Below, in pieces: positions 1 through 8,214 of a stretch of DNA of 64,000 nt. Made by a program: the position numbers and the translations under genes. A model generated the notes under the pieces. The model was not told where the DNA came from. It ran no database searches and was given only the letters and a program-made list of their open reading frames with translations. Each line of letters begins with the position of its first letter. Position 1 is the first letter of the stretch. The stretch is from Nocardia nova SH22a (lineage in GTDB: Bacteria > Actinomycetota > Actinomycetes > Mycobacteriales > Mycobacteriaceae). The DNA is taken from NCBI RefSeq assembly GCF_000523235.1, contig NZ_CP006850.1:1-64000 (forward strand), in the 5' to 3' direction.

Positions 1-100
1 CCCCTGGAGTGGCATATTCGTATGGCTGACGGCCAGGTTTTTGCGGGCGGTCGCCGACCGGCGGTGCTCCTATCGACTTGCTCCGGGGAGGAAATGTTAC

Positions 101-2047
101 GTGGACGACGAGCAGAACGTGTTGACCGCGGTCTGGCCCGAAGTGGTCGCCGAGCTTACCGCCGGCTCCACCGATGGCGCCATTCCACCGGTGACCAACG
201 CGCAGAAGGCGTGGTTGGGGCTGGTGAAGCCGCTGACGGTCGCACAGGGCTTCGCTCTGCTCTCGGTCCCCTCATCGCTGGCCCAGGAGGCCATCGAACG
301 TGATCTGCGGGAGCCGATACTACGGTCGCTCGCCCGTCGGCTCGGTCCTCAGGTCGAGGGCCTCGGGGTGCGTATCGCGGCGCCCACGACTCCGCCGCCC
401 GATCGTTCCGGTACCACCGCCCGGCACGCGCGACTGACCTCACGGCCGGACCGGATGCGGGACAAACCACGGGAACCCGCCGGTTTCCAGCCTCCGCCCC
501 AGTATCCCGATTCGGGTGAGCTGTCGCGCTATCTCTCCCCAGCCGACTACCAGGCGCGGGCGGCCTATCCCCAAGGGGAGTATCCGACCGCGCCGATGGC
601 CGGGGAATTGCCGGACAGTCTCGGCCCCTCCTCACCGGTACGCCGCGAACCCGAACCACCCAGGCACGACGATTCCTTCCGCCGCGACCCGGAGGTCTTC
701 CGCCGGGAGACCGAGTCGCTGCGCCGCGAACCGGAGGTCCGGCGTCGCGAGCCCGAACCGCGGCACGATCCGGAACCACTGCGCGGCGAGCACGACGTGC
801 CGCATCATCCGCAGGAATCGATGCACCGGGAGCCCGATCCGCGCGGTTCCGGGCATCTTGGACAGGAATCGCTGTTCGGGCCCGAACCGGAGATCCCACC
901 GGCACCCCGTTCGAATGCGGGCAGCGACGTCGACGAACCCGTGGTCAACGCGCGTAACTCCTGGCCGACCTACTTCGCCAAGTCGCCGGAGCCGACGCCG
1001 ACGGCCCCCGCGACGTCCTCGGCCAGCCTCAACGCGAAGTACACGTTCGAGACATTCGTCATCGGCGCCTCCAACCGGTTCGCCCACGCCGCCGCGGTGG
1101 CGATCGCGGAAGCACCGGCTCGCGCCTACAACCCGTTGTTCGTCTGGGGCGCGTCCGGTCTGGGGAAAACCCATCTGCTGCATGCGGCCGGTCACTACGC
1201 CCAACGGTTGTTCCCCGGAATGCGGGTCAAATACGTATCCACCGAGGAGTTCACCAACGACTTCATCAACAGCCTGCGCGACGACCGCAAGGTCGCCTTC
1301 AAGCGCCGGTACCGGGAAACCGACATCCTGCTGGTGGACGACATCCAGTTCATCGAGGGCAAGGAAGGTATCCAGGAGGAGTTCTTCCACACCTTCAATA
1401 CCCTGCACAACGCGAACAAGCAGATCGTGGTGTCCTCCGACCGGCCGCCGAAGCAGCTGGCGACCCTCGAAGAACGACTGCGCACCCGGTTCGAATGGGG
1501 GCTCATCACCGATGTGCAACCACCGGAACTCGAGACCCGGATCGCCATCCTGCGTAAGAAGGCGCGGATGGACCGGCTCGATGTGCCGCACGACGTACTG
1601 GAACTGATCGCCAGCCGGGTGGAGCGCAATATCCGCGAACTCGAGGGCGCCTTGATCCGGGTCACCGCGTTCGCCTCGCTCAACGGACAGCCGTTGGACC
1701 TGTCGCTGGCCGAGGTCGTCCTGCGCGATCTGATGCCCGACACCACCACGATCGAGATCACGGCGTCGACGATCATGGCCGTGACCGCGGAGTACTTCAA
1801 CACCACGCTCGAGGAGCTCACCGGTCCTGGTAAGGCCCGGCCCCTGGCCCAGGCACGCCAGATCGCCATGTATCTGTGCCGCGAGCTCACCGACCTGTCC
1901 CTGCCGAAGATCGGCCAGGCATTCGGCCGCGACCACACCACGGTCATGTACGCGGAGAAGAAAGTGCGCAAGGAGATGACCGAGCGCCGCCGTGTGTACG
2001 ACCAGGTTCAAGAACTCACAGCCCGTATCAAACAGCGTTCGCGCTGA
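101..2047 (+). CDS. dnaA: Chromosomal replication initiator DnaA
   Basis: Initiator ATPase that binds DnaA boxes in oriC and opens the duplex. The 648-aa reading starts at GTG 101, chosen because GGGGAGGAA lies at about 85-93 and because the N-terminus ([19 protein letters not shown]) is the expected domain I. The AAA+ Walker A GASGLGKT is near residues 350-357, the Walker B LLVDDIQF follows, and the C-terminal DnaA signature [14 protein letters not shown] (about residue 609) binds the DnaA box. Domain II, roughly residues 110-300, is unusually long and rich in Arg, Glu, Pro and His, with many RREPE-like units. The gene ends in a strong terminator and is followed by oriC. Identity is certain from sequence and context. 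Confidence 0.98.
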   Translation: MDDEQNVLTAVWPEVVAELTAGSTDGAIPPVTNAQKAWLGLVKPLTVAQGFALLSVPSSLAQEAIERDLREPILRSLARRLGPQVEGLGVRIAAPTTPPPDRSGTTARHARLTSRPDRMRDKPREPAGFQPPPQYPDSGELSRYLSPADYQARAAYPQGEYPTAPMAGELPDSLGPSSPVRREPEPPRHDDSFRRDPEVFRRETESLRREPEVRRREPEPRHDPEPLRGEHDVPHHPQESMHREPDPRGSGHLGQESLFGPEPEIPPAPRSNAGSDVDEPVVNARNSWPTYFAKSPEPTPTAPATSSASLNAKYTFETFVIGASNRFAHAAAVAIAEAPARAYNPLFVWGASGLGKTHLLHAAGHYAQRLFPGMRVKYVSTEEFTNDFINSLRDDRKVAFKRRYRETDILLVDDIQFIEGKEGIQEEFFHTFNTLHNANKQIVVSSDRPPKQLATLEERLRTRFEWGLITDVQPPELETRIAILRKKARMDRLDVPHDVLELIASRVERNIRELEGALIRVTAFASLNGQPLDLSLAEVVLRDLMPDTTTIEITASTIMAVTAEYFNTTLEELTGPGKARPLAQARQIAMYLCRELTDLSLPKIGQAFGRDHTTVMYAEKKVRKEMTERRRVYDQVQELTARIKQRSR

Positions 2048-2057
2048 TTCCTTCCAC

Positions 2058-2098
2058 AAGCCGATCCACCCACTTGACCTGGGTGGATCGGCTTTTTC
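2058..2098 (+). terminator. Rho-independent terminator of dnaA
   Basis: A perfect 14-bp stem (AAGCCGATCCACCC at 2058-2071 with GGGTGGATCGGCTT at 2081-2094), a 9-nt loop and a following T tract lie 11 bases after the dnaA stop. This shape is a textbook intrinsic terminator and separates dnaA transcription from oriC. Confidence 0.9.
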
Positions 2099-2105
2099 GT
2101 GTTGT

Positions 2106-2145
2106 GGATTCCTCGAGGAGTCCTTGTGGAGTCCTCGAGGAATCC
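2106..2145. repeat. oriC inverted repeat, copy 1
   Basis: GGATTCCTCGAGGA (2106-2119) and its exact reverse complement TCCTCGAGGAATCC (2132-2145) flank a 12-base spacer. The left arm overlaps a GAATCCACA DnaA-box-like 9-mer on the minus strand (2103-2111). Each arm itself contains the palindrome CCTCGAGG. An identical arm pair with the same spacer length recurs 175 bp downstream. Confidence 0.85.
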
Positions 2146-2280
2146 CATGGTTGTCCTCGAGGTTGCGCACAGCCGGTGCGGACGGCTGTGGACCATTTCG
2201 CTCACACCCGTTGATCCACAGTTCTCACAGGCAGATTCATCCACGGGCACAGAGCTGCGGAAACAGCCGAATCAGGGTGT

Positions 2281-2320
2281 GGATTCCTCGAGGACTCCCT
2301 GTCAGGTCCTCGAGGAATCC
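2281..2320. repeat. oriC inverted repeat, copy 2
   Basis: The same 14-bp arms as copy 1 (2281-2294 and 2307-2320) flank a 12-base spacer of different sequence, again preceded by TGTGGATTC so that a DnaA-like box overlaps the left arm. Conserved arms with a diverged spacer suggest a protein-binding or structural element. Further single CCTCGAGG or CTCGAGGA units lie at about 2154 and 2380-2400. Confidence 0.85.
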
Positions 2321-2504
2321 CCCGGTAGTGCACGGATCGGCACACAGTGTGTACAACAGGCGTCCAGTCATGGAAGAACTCGAGGATGGCTCGAGGATGA
2401 CCGTTGAACAGATTTGTGGCCTCCACAGCCCGGCGTTGTTCATCCTCGAGTCACCCGCCGGACATCCCCACGCCGCCACGCCCCGTGAGCTGCGTGAACG
2501 AGCC

Positions 2505-2571
2505 GCGTCCACAGAATCCACAGCGCCTACTACTACTTCAGTTCTTCTTCTTTAGATTTCTTCTTGAAAAC
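2505..2571 (+). promoter_or_regulatory. Putative basal unwinding element (DnaA boxes plus DnaA-trio)
   Basis: Two tandem DnaA-like boxes (GCGTCCACA 2505-2513 and GAATCCACA 2514-2522) are followed by a short GC spacer and then CTA-CTA-CTA-CTT-CAG (2527-2541), so the complementary strand reads 3'-GAT-GAT-GAT-GAA-GTC. An AT-rich pyrimidine tract to about 2571 follows. This order (box, GC spacer, trios, AT-rich DNA) matches the bacterial basal unwinding system described for B. subtilis. It is assigned here by pattern only. Confidence 0.65.
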
Positions 2572-2917
2572 AGGGTGTGTGGAAACTCGGTTCGGGAGCG
2601 GACGGATCGATCCGAACCACTCCACATCCGAACGAGGCAACGAGAAGGACGGGAACGGGTTCGGTACCCGCGCGTCGCGCGACGGCCCTCGCACATTCGT
2701 TCTCCCGGCACGGCGACGCACCGGCGGAGGGGGTGGGCGTAGTCATCGGGCTCCCACGCGGGTACGGTTTGATGTCGGTTGTCTGTGCGCACACTGCGGT
2801 GCGCGGGCGAACCGTTGGATCACATCGCTGCATGAACCACGCCGACGTGCCGAGCAGGGCAATCACTGCGCCGGACAGATCACGACCGATCGAGACTGGG
2901 AGAGGACATACCGAGCG

Positions 2918-4087
2918 ATGGAGCTTGCAAGTATGAAGTTTCGGGTCGCTCGCGAGGATTTCGCGGAATCCGTCGCCTGGGTGGCCCGTAGCCTGCCGTC
3001 TCGCCCGCCGGTACCGGTGCTCGGCGGCGTCCTGCTGGTAGCCGATGAGGACGGTCTGACCGTCTCCGGCTTCGATTACGAGGTGTCCGCGCAGATGCGG
3101 GTGGCGGCGGAGGTCGCCGGGCCCGGCCAGGTGCTCGTCTCCGGCCGGTTGCTCGCCGATATCACCAAGGCGCTGTCCAACAAGCCGGTCGATGTGTCCG
3201 TCGACGGCACTCGCGTGCTGATCGCCTGTGGCAGCGCCAAATTCTCGCTGCCCACCATGCCGGTCGAGGATTATCCCCAGTTGCCCGAACTCCCGCCCCA
3301 GACCGGCGAACTGGGTGTGGATCTGTTCTCCGAGGCAGTGGGGCAGGTGGCGGTGGCCGCGGGGCGCGACGACACGTTGCCGATGCTCACGGGCATCCGG
3401 GTGGAGATCGAGGGTTCACGGGTCGTCCTGGCCGCAACCGACCGCTTCCGGCTCGCGGTGCGGCATCTGGAGTGGCAGCCCGGGAATCCCGATGTGGAGA
3501 CCGCGGTGCTGGTCCCGGCGCGCACCCTGTCGGAGGCCGCCAAGACCCTGGGAGCGTCCGACGCGCCCGTACAGCTGGCCTTCGGCACCGGCACGGACGG
3601 CCTGCTGGGGATCGTCAACGGTGGTCGGCGAACCACGACTCGCCTGCTCGACGCCGAATTCCCCAAGTTCCGTCAATTGCTCCCCAAGGAGCACACATCC
3701 ATTGCGACCTTGCAGGTCGGTGCGCTGATCGAGGCCATCAAGCGCGTTGCCCTGGTCGCCGAGCGCGGTGCCCAGGTCCGGCTGGAGTTCTCCGATCAGG
3801 GACTGCTGCTGTCCGCCGGGGGTGACGATGCCGGGCGGGCCGAGGAGTGGCTGGAGGCCGAGTTCCGGGGTGAGTCGCTGACGATCGCGTTCAACCCGAG
3901 CTATCTGAACGACGGTCTGGCCGCGCTGCGCTCGGATCGGGTGACCTTCGGCTTCACCACACCCAGCAGGCCCGCGGTCATGTGCCCGACCGGTGCGGAG
4001 GAGCCGGAGCCCTCCGAGTCCGGAGCCTTCGCGGCGCTGGCGGGTGACTACATCTACCTGTTGATGCCGGTTCGATTGCCCGGCTGA
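2918..4087 (+). CDS. dnaN: DNA polymerase III beta sliding clamp
   Basis: Ring-shaped clamp that tethers the replicative polymerase to DNA. The 389-aa product has the usual three-domain clamp length. It begins [19 protein letters not shown] and contains [10 protein letters not shown] in the middle domain, and it ends [12 protein letters not shown], the typical C-terminal tail. ATG 2918 is chosen with GGGAGAGGAC about 10 bases upstream; an alternative ATG at 2933 would begin MKFRV. It follows oriC and precedes recF, as in all relatives. A 10-bp hairpin follows the stop. Confidence 0.97.
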   Translation: MELASMKFRVAREDFAESVAWVARSLPSRPPVPVLGGVLLVADEDGLTVSGFDYEVSAQMRVAAEVAGPGQVLVSGRLLADITKALSNKPVDVSVDGTRVLIACGSAKFSLPTMPVEDYPQLPELPPQTGELGVDLFSEAVGQVAVAAGRDDTLPMLTGIRVEIEGSRVVLAATDRFRLAVRHLEWQPGNPDVETAVLVPARTLSEAAKTLGASDAPVQLAFGTGTDGLLGIVNGGRRTTTRLLDAEFPKFRQLLPKEHTSIATLQVGALIEAIKRVALVAERGAQVRLEFSDQGLLLSAGGDDAGRAEEWLEAEFRGESLTIAFNPSYLNDGLAALRSDRVTFGFTTPSRPAVMCPTGAEEPEPSESGAFAALAGDYIYLLMPVRLPG

Positions 4088-4108
4088 TCGATTCGCTGTT
4101 CGCTTCGC

Positions 4109-4143
4109 CCGCCTCGCCGACCCGGATGTGGTTGGCGAGGCGG
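4109..4143 (+). terminator. Stem-loop after dnaN
   Basis: CCGCCTCGCC (4109-4118) pairs perfectly with GGCGAGGCGG (4134-4143) across a 15-base loop, 21 bases after the dnaN stop. There is no T tract, so it may be a weak terminator or an mRNA 3' stabiliser before recF. Confidence 0.55.
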
Positions 4144-4253
4144 TACCGGTTCACCCCGACCTGTGGAGATGTTGATAAACCTGTGAAAAACTCCGGGAGC
4201 GTGGGGATTTCGCACAATCCGTCGCATAATGCCTGGTGACGGCGGGTCTATCC

Positions 4254-5453
4254 ATGTATGTACGAACGCTCACCCTGCGTGATTTCCGTTCCTGGGAGCA
4301 GGTCGATCTCGAATTACCCACAGGCAGAACCGTATTCCTGGGGTCGAACGGCAACGGCAAGACCAACCTTGTGGAGGCCGTGGGATATCTGTCCACACTC
4401 GGTTCGCACCGGGTTGCCGGAGATGCGCCACTGATCAGGTTGGGGCAGCAGCGATCCCGGATCGGCGCCACGGTGGTCAACAGCGGGCGCGAACTCCGCA
4501 TCGATCTCGAGTTGAACCAGGGCGCCGCGAATCGCGCGCAGATCAATCGTTCTCCGGTGCGGCGGCCGCGGGAGATCCTCGGCATTCTCCACACGGTGTT
4601 GTTCGCACCGGAGGATCTGGCGCTCGTTCGGGGCGATCCGTCGGAACGCCGCCGTTTCCTCGACGAGCTCGCGACCGCCCGGCTTCCCCGCCTGGCCGGT
4701 GTGCGCTCGGATTACGACCGGGTGCTGCGGCAGCGGTCGGCGCTGTTGAAAACCGCGGGGCGGCAGGCCCGTTCGAGGTCCGGAGCACCGGCCGAACTCG
4801 GCACCCTCGATGTCTGGGACGGACATCTGGCGGTGCACGGCGCACAGCTGCTCGCCCATCGGCTGCGGCTGGTGCACGATCTGCATCCCTATCTGGAGCA
4901 GGCCTATCGGTCCATCGCGCCGGAATCGCGACCGGCCGCCATCCGCTATCGCAGCGGTTCGCTGCCCGCCGAGTTCCTCGATCCACAGCGTGCTCCCCAG
5001 CCCGACGATGTCGAGGCCCTGGAGTCGAACATGTTGAGCGAGTTGGCCTCCGCGCGCCCCAAGGAACTCGAGCGTGGTGTGTGCCTGGTGGGACCGCATC
5101 GTGATGATCTGGATCTGATGCTCGGCTCCGCACCGGCGAAAGGCTTTGCCAGCCACGGGGAATCGTGGTCGTTCGCACTGTCCCTGCGGCTCGGGGCCTT
5201 CGAATTGCTGCGCAGCGCCGGAACCGATCCGGTGTTGCTGCTCGACGACGTGTTCGCCGAACTGGACCGCCGCCGCCGCGCCGCGCTCGCCGCGGTCGCC
5301 GCCGACGCCGAGCAGGTTCTCATCACCGCGGCCGTGCCCGAGGACGTGCCGCCGGAACTCGAGGCCTGGCCCGTGCATGTGGAGACTCGCGAGGACGACG
5401 GCGCCCGGACCTCGCATCTCGCGGAAGTTCCCGATTCCGACTCTCGGGTATGA
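4254..5453 (+). CDS. recF: DNA replication/repair protein RecF
   Basis: SMC-like ATPase that helps load RecA at gapped DNA. The 399-aa product starts [16 protein letters not shown] at ATG 4254 and has Walker [10 protein letters not shown] at about residues 30-38. The C-terminal ABC signature region ([12 protein letters not shown]) and the Walker [13 protein letters not shown] are present, so the protein looks intact. In most relatives the next gene is the DUF721 gene; here nearly 9 kb of RiPP genes intervene. Confidence 0.96.
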   Translation: MYVRTLTLRDFRSWEQVDLELPTGRTVFLGSNGNGKTNLVEAVGYLSTLGSHRVAGDAPLIRLGQQRSRIGATVVNSGRELRIDLELNQGAANRAQINRSPVRRPREILGILHTVLFAPEDLALVRGDPSERRRFLDELATARLPRLAGVRSDYDRVLRQRSALLKTAGRQARSRSGAPAELGTLDVWDGHLAVHGAQLLAHRLRLVHDLHPYLEQAYRSIAPESRPAAIRYRSGSLPAEFLDPQRAPQPDDVEALESNMLSELASARPKELERGVCLVGPHRDDLDLMLGSAPAKGFASHGESWSFALSLRLGAFELLRSAGTDPVLLLDDVFAELDRRRRAALAAVAADAEQVLITAAVPEDVPPELEAWPVHVETREDDGARTSHLAEVPDSDSRV

Positions 5454-5519
5454 CTTCCGGCCGGTCACGGTAGTCGTCCGGACCGGACACTCATCGTGCT
5501 GGTCGAGGCGCGATATTCG

Positions 5520-5548
5520 TTGACTCGATTATGTGGGGCGTGTAGCTT
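5520..5548 (+). promoter_or_regulatory. Promoter of the RiPP operon
   Basis: TTGACT (5520-5525) and TAGCTT (5543-5548) are separated by exactly 17 bases, a near-consensus vegetative promoter. It lies 81 bases upstream of the precursor start, inside the only sizeable gap before the operon. Expression from a housekeeping sigma factor is inferred. Confidence 0.65.
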
Positions 5549-5628
5549 CGAATTTGTACATTCTGGTGTATTCACCGGGGGACGGCAACGGTGGGGGTAT
5601 CTTCACCATCCTGCATGGAGGAAAGAAC

Positions 5629-5793
5629 ATGGTTGTCAAGACTGTCGAATCCGATCTGATCACCGACAGTGGTTTCAAGATCGAGGAACTGGACGAGTTC
5701 AACGTTGCGACCGGTGCGAATTGCCAGGGTACGGTGAGTTCACCGATCGGATCTCTGCTTTCGTACTGCTTCGTCGAGGAAGACGGCAAGTAA
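5629..5793 (+). CDS. RiPP precursor peptide (goadsporin-like azole peptide candidate)
   Basis: A 54-aa peptide with an excellent ribosome site (GGAGGAAAG at 5617-5625, 4-8 bases before ATG 5629). Residues 1-30 form an acidic leader containing FKIEELDEF (residues 16-24), the kind of motif bound by cyclodehydratase recognition domains, and ending ATGA. The probable core from residue 31 is NCQGTVSSPIGSLLSYCF followed by an acidic VEEDGK tail. It offers two Cys, four Ser and one Thr as substrates for thiazole, oxazole or dehydroalanine formation. The cleavage site and the role of the tail are inferred. Its place immediately before a YcaO/dehydrogenase/split-LanB set is the main support. I recognise no named peptide with this core. 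Confidence 0.85.
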   Translation: MVVKTVESDLITDSGFKIEELDEFNVATGANCQGTVSSPIGSLLSYCFVEEDGK

Positions 5794-5831
5794 TAAATCT
5801 CTGCTGAATCGCCTGGCGATTCGCATTTATT
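5792..5831 (+). promoter_or_regulatory. Hairpin between precursor and enzyme genes
   Basis: GAATCGC (5806-5812) and GCGATTC (5816-5822) form a 7-bp stem with a 3-base loop, enclosed by outer arms AATAAAT (5792-5798) and ATTTATT (5825-5831). It starts at the precursor stop codon. Such elements in RiPP operons often attenuate read-through or protect the precursor mRNA, so that peptide is made in excess over enzymes. That role is inferred. Confidence 0.6.
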
Positions 5832-5918
5832 CGGTCGATCGTTGCCTTGATCTGCGCTGTGCAATTCGGGTAGCGATCGACCGGATAGTTCTGATAATTC
5901 GGGGAACGAGGGGGGACG

Positions 5919-8207
5919 TTGTCCAATTTGCGTTTTGCGCGTTATTTCGATGTCCGTGTGGTGCCGGGCGACGCCGTCTATCTGACCAGCGAGCGATCGG
6001 GGCAGACCCGATTGCCGGGGCCGCTCGCCGAGAAGGCCGCACCGTATCTGCTCGGTGGGCACGATCGTGGCGATATCTTCGACCAGCTCGCGGGAACGAG
6101 CGATCCGGGCTCGATCGACTCCGTCCTCACCGCACTGCGGACCTCCGGGAAGATCGTCGATGCCGATCCGGATCAGGATTGTGGCATCGCCGGATACTGG
6201 GAAGCCGCCGGTGTGGACGGCGATGCCGCAATCGGGACGTTGCGCTCCGGTACCGTGGGGATCCGGCCGGTCGGAGCCGGGGCCGCCGAACTCGAGGCAG
6301 CGGCGGCCGCACTCGGGCTGGAGACCACGGGAGCACGGCCCGACCTGACGATTGTGCCGGTAGACGACTATCTCGACCCCGAACTGGAACAGATCAACCG
6401 CACGATGTTCGACAGCGGCGCCGTGTGGATGCCGGTGAAGACGACGGGCACCGTCGTATGGATCGGCCCGATCTTCGAGCCCGGTGAGAGCGCGTGCTGG
6501 GACTGCATGGCGGTTCGCATGCGGTCGAATCGCATGGTCGACCACTATCTGAAGCAGCGCCACAATACGAAGTTGTCGTTCGCGGCCGTCACCGGATTGC
6601 CGACGACCCGGGCCGTGGCCGCCGATCTCGCGATTCTGCAGGCGGCGAAGTGGCTGGGCGGGGTCGCGCTGGAGCCGACGGTCGTCGGTCGCCGTTCCCG
6701 CCCTCTGCGCCGTTCCGAGTTGATCACCTTCGACACCATCGAAATGACGACTGGAAAACATATTCTGACGCGACGGCCGCAATGTCCGGTGTGCGGCGAT
6801 GCCGACCTTCAGGCGCGGCTGCATCGGGTTCCCCTCACGGTCGGTTCGGTACCCAAGGCCGTGACGGCGGACGGCGGTCACCGTGCCACCTCACCCGAGG
6901 ATATGGTCGCGGAATTCGAGCCACTCGTCAGTTCGATCACCGGGCCCATCAAACAACTCGTCAAGATGAAAACCGCCCGAGGGATTCACGCCTACACGAG
7001 CGGGCAGAATTTCGCGATCCCGATGGCCGATATCTCCGATCTGCGTGCCGGACTTCGCAGCGCGTCCGCGGGAAAAGGAATGACCGACGTCCAAGCGAAG
7101 GCGTCGGCGCTCGGCGAAGCGATCGAACGGCTCTCCGGTATCTACTGCGGTGACGAGGCTCGTATCGCGGCCTCCTATCGAGAATTGGGTGCGGGCTCGG
7201 CCATAGCGCCCAATGAACTCCATCTTTTCAGCGAAAAACAATTCGCGCACCGTTCGGAATGGAATGCACGCGGTGCTCATTTCGAGCGGGTGTGCGATCC
7301 CTTCGACGCCGAGCAACGCATCGACTGGACTCCGGTCTGGTCGCTCACCAGGTCCGAATTCCGTTACATTCCCACCGCGAGTCTGTTCTACGGCTGTCCC
7401 ATGCGGCCCGGAAACGTGTACAGCGGCGCGGATTCCAACGGCAATGCGGCAGGGACGTCGGTAGAGGACGCGATCGTTCAGGGCTTCATGGAACTCGTGG
7501 AGCGCGACAGCGTCGGAATCTGGTGGTACAACCGGCTTTCCATGCCTCGAATCGATCTGGACAGTTTCGACGAGCCGTACTTCGGGTGGTGGACCGAGGC
7601 ATACCGCAAGCTCGGGCGTGAGACGTGGGTTCTGGATGTGACGGCCGACCTGGGCATACCGGCGGTCGTGGCCGTGTCGCGGCGTTTCGACAAACCCGTC
7701 GAGGACATTCTGATCGCCTTCGGCGCGCACTTCGATGTCCACATCGCGATCAGTCGCGCGATGTCGGAGATGAATCAATTCGTGTCGTCGGTCGCCGATG
7801 TGGAGGACGGGGCCGAAGGTACCGGTGGTCCGGGCGATTACAACTTCACCGGACGCGAGCAACTGAACTGGTGGATGTCGGCCACCATCGAGAATCAGCC
7901 ATATCTCGCGCCAGCGGCCGACCGGGTACGTACGGCCGCCGACTACACGAATATGTCGACCGACGATCTCGGCGAGGATGTCAGGGTGGCACAGCGGCTG
8001 GTCGAAGGCGCCGGGCTGGAGATGCTGGTGCTGAATCAGACCAGGCCGGATATCGATCTGCCGGTTGTGAAGGTGATCGTTCCCGGCATGCGGCCCTTCT
8101 GGACCAGGTTCGCTCCCGGTCGGCTCTACGACGTCCCGGTCGCCATGGGCTGGTTGCGGGAACCGACGGCCGAGGACGATCTGAACCCCGTCGCGATGTT
8201 TCTGTGA
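5919..8207 (+). CDS. Fused azoline cyclodehydratase (E1/ocin-ThiF-like partner plus YcaO)
   Basis: Predicted to bind the precursor leader and use ATP to convert core Cys, Ser or Thr into azolines. The 762-aa protein starts at TTG 5919 just after a G-rich ribosome site (GAGGGGGG). The N-terminal half resembles the E1-like partner, with a four-Cys zinc site: CWDC near residues 193-196 and CPVC near 289-292. The C-terminal half, from about residue 350, is a YcaO domain with the ATP-site stretch SASAGKGMTD followed by ALGEAIERLSG (about 379-405), and later MELVERDSVGIWWYNRL. The C-terminus ends LNPVAMFL, without the PxPxP tail seen in many azole-forming YcaO proteins. It stands 125 bp after the precursor and 7 bp before the dehydrogenase. 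Confidence 0.92.
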   Translation: MSNLRFARYFDVRVVPGDAVYLTSERSGQTRLPGPLAEKAAPYLLGGHDRGDIFDQLAGTSDPGSIDSVLTALRTSGKIVDADPDQDCGIAGYWEAAGVDGDAAIGTLRSGTVGIRPVGAGAAELEAAAAALGLETTGARPDLTIVPVDDYLDPELEQINRTMFDSGAVWMPVKTTGTVVWIGPIFEPGESACWDCMAVRMRSNRMVDHYLKQRHNTKLSFAAVTGLPTTRAVAADLAILQAAKWLGGVALEPTVVGRRSRPLRRSELITFDTIEMTTGKHILTRRPQCPVCGDADLQARLHRVPLTVGSVPKAVTADGGHRATSPEDMVAEFEPLVSSITGPIKQLVKMKTARGIHAYTSGQNFAIPMADISDLRAGLRSASAGKGMTDVQAKASALGEAIERLSGIYCGDEARIAASYRELGAGSAIAPNELHLFSEKQFAHRSEWNARGAHFERVCDPFDAEQRIDWTPVWSLTRSEFRYIPTASLFYGCPMRPGNVYSGADSNGNAAGTSVEDAIVQGFMELVERDSVGIWWYNRLSMPRIDLDSFDEPYFGWWTEAYRKLGRETWVLDVTADLGIPAVVAVSRRFDKPVEDILIAFGAHFDVHIAISRAMSEMNQFVSSVADVEDGAEGTGGPGDYNFTGREQLNWWMSATIENQPYLAPAADRVRTAADYTNMSTDDLGEDVRVAQRLVEGAGLEMLVLNQTRPDIDLPVVKVIVPGMRPFWTRFAPGRLYDVPVAMGWLREPTAEDDLNPVAMFL

Positions 8208-8214
8208 GTAGGCC

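Larger units (their letters stand above)
2099..2917. other. oriC: Chromosomal origin oriC
   Basis: The dnaA-dnaN intergenic region of about 870 bp has no convincing gene. It holds DnaA-box-like 9-mers on both strands: GAATCCACA occurs three times (minus strand at 2103-2111 and 2278-2286, plus strand at 2514-2522), with TGATCCACA at 2212-2220, TGGTCCACA on minus at 2187-2195 and GCGTCCACA at 2505-2513. It also holds two CCTCGAGG inverted repeats and an AT- and pyrimidine-rich stretch at about 2527-2575. Known actinobacterial origins lie at this position and use TTGTCCACA-like boxes. The exact limits and box occupancy are inferred. Confidence 0.9.
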
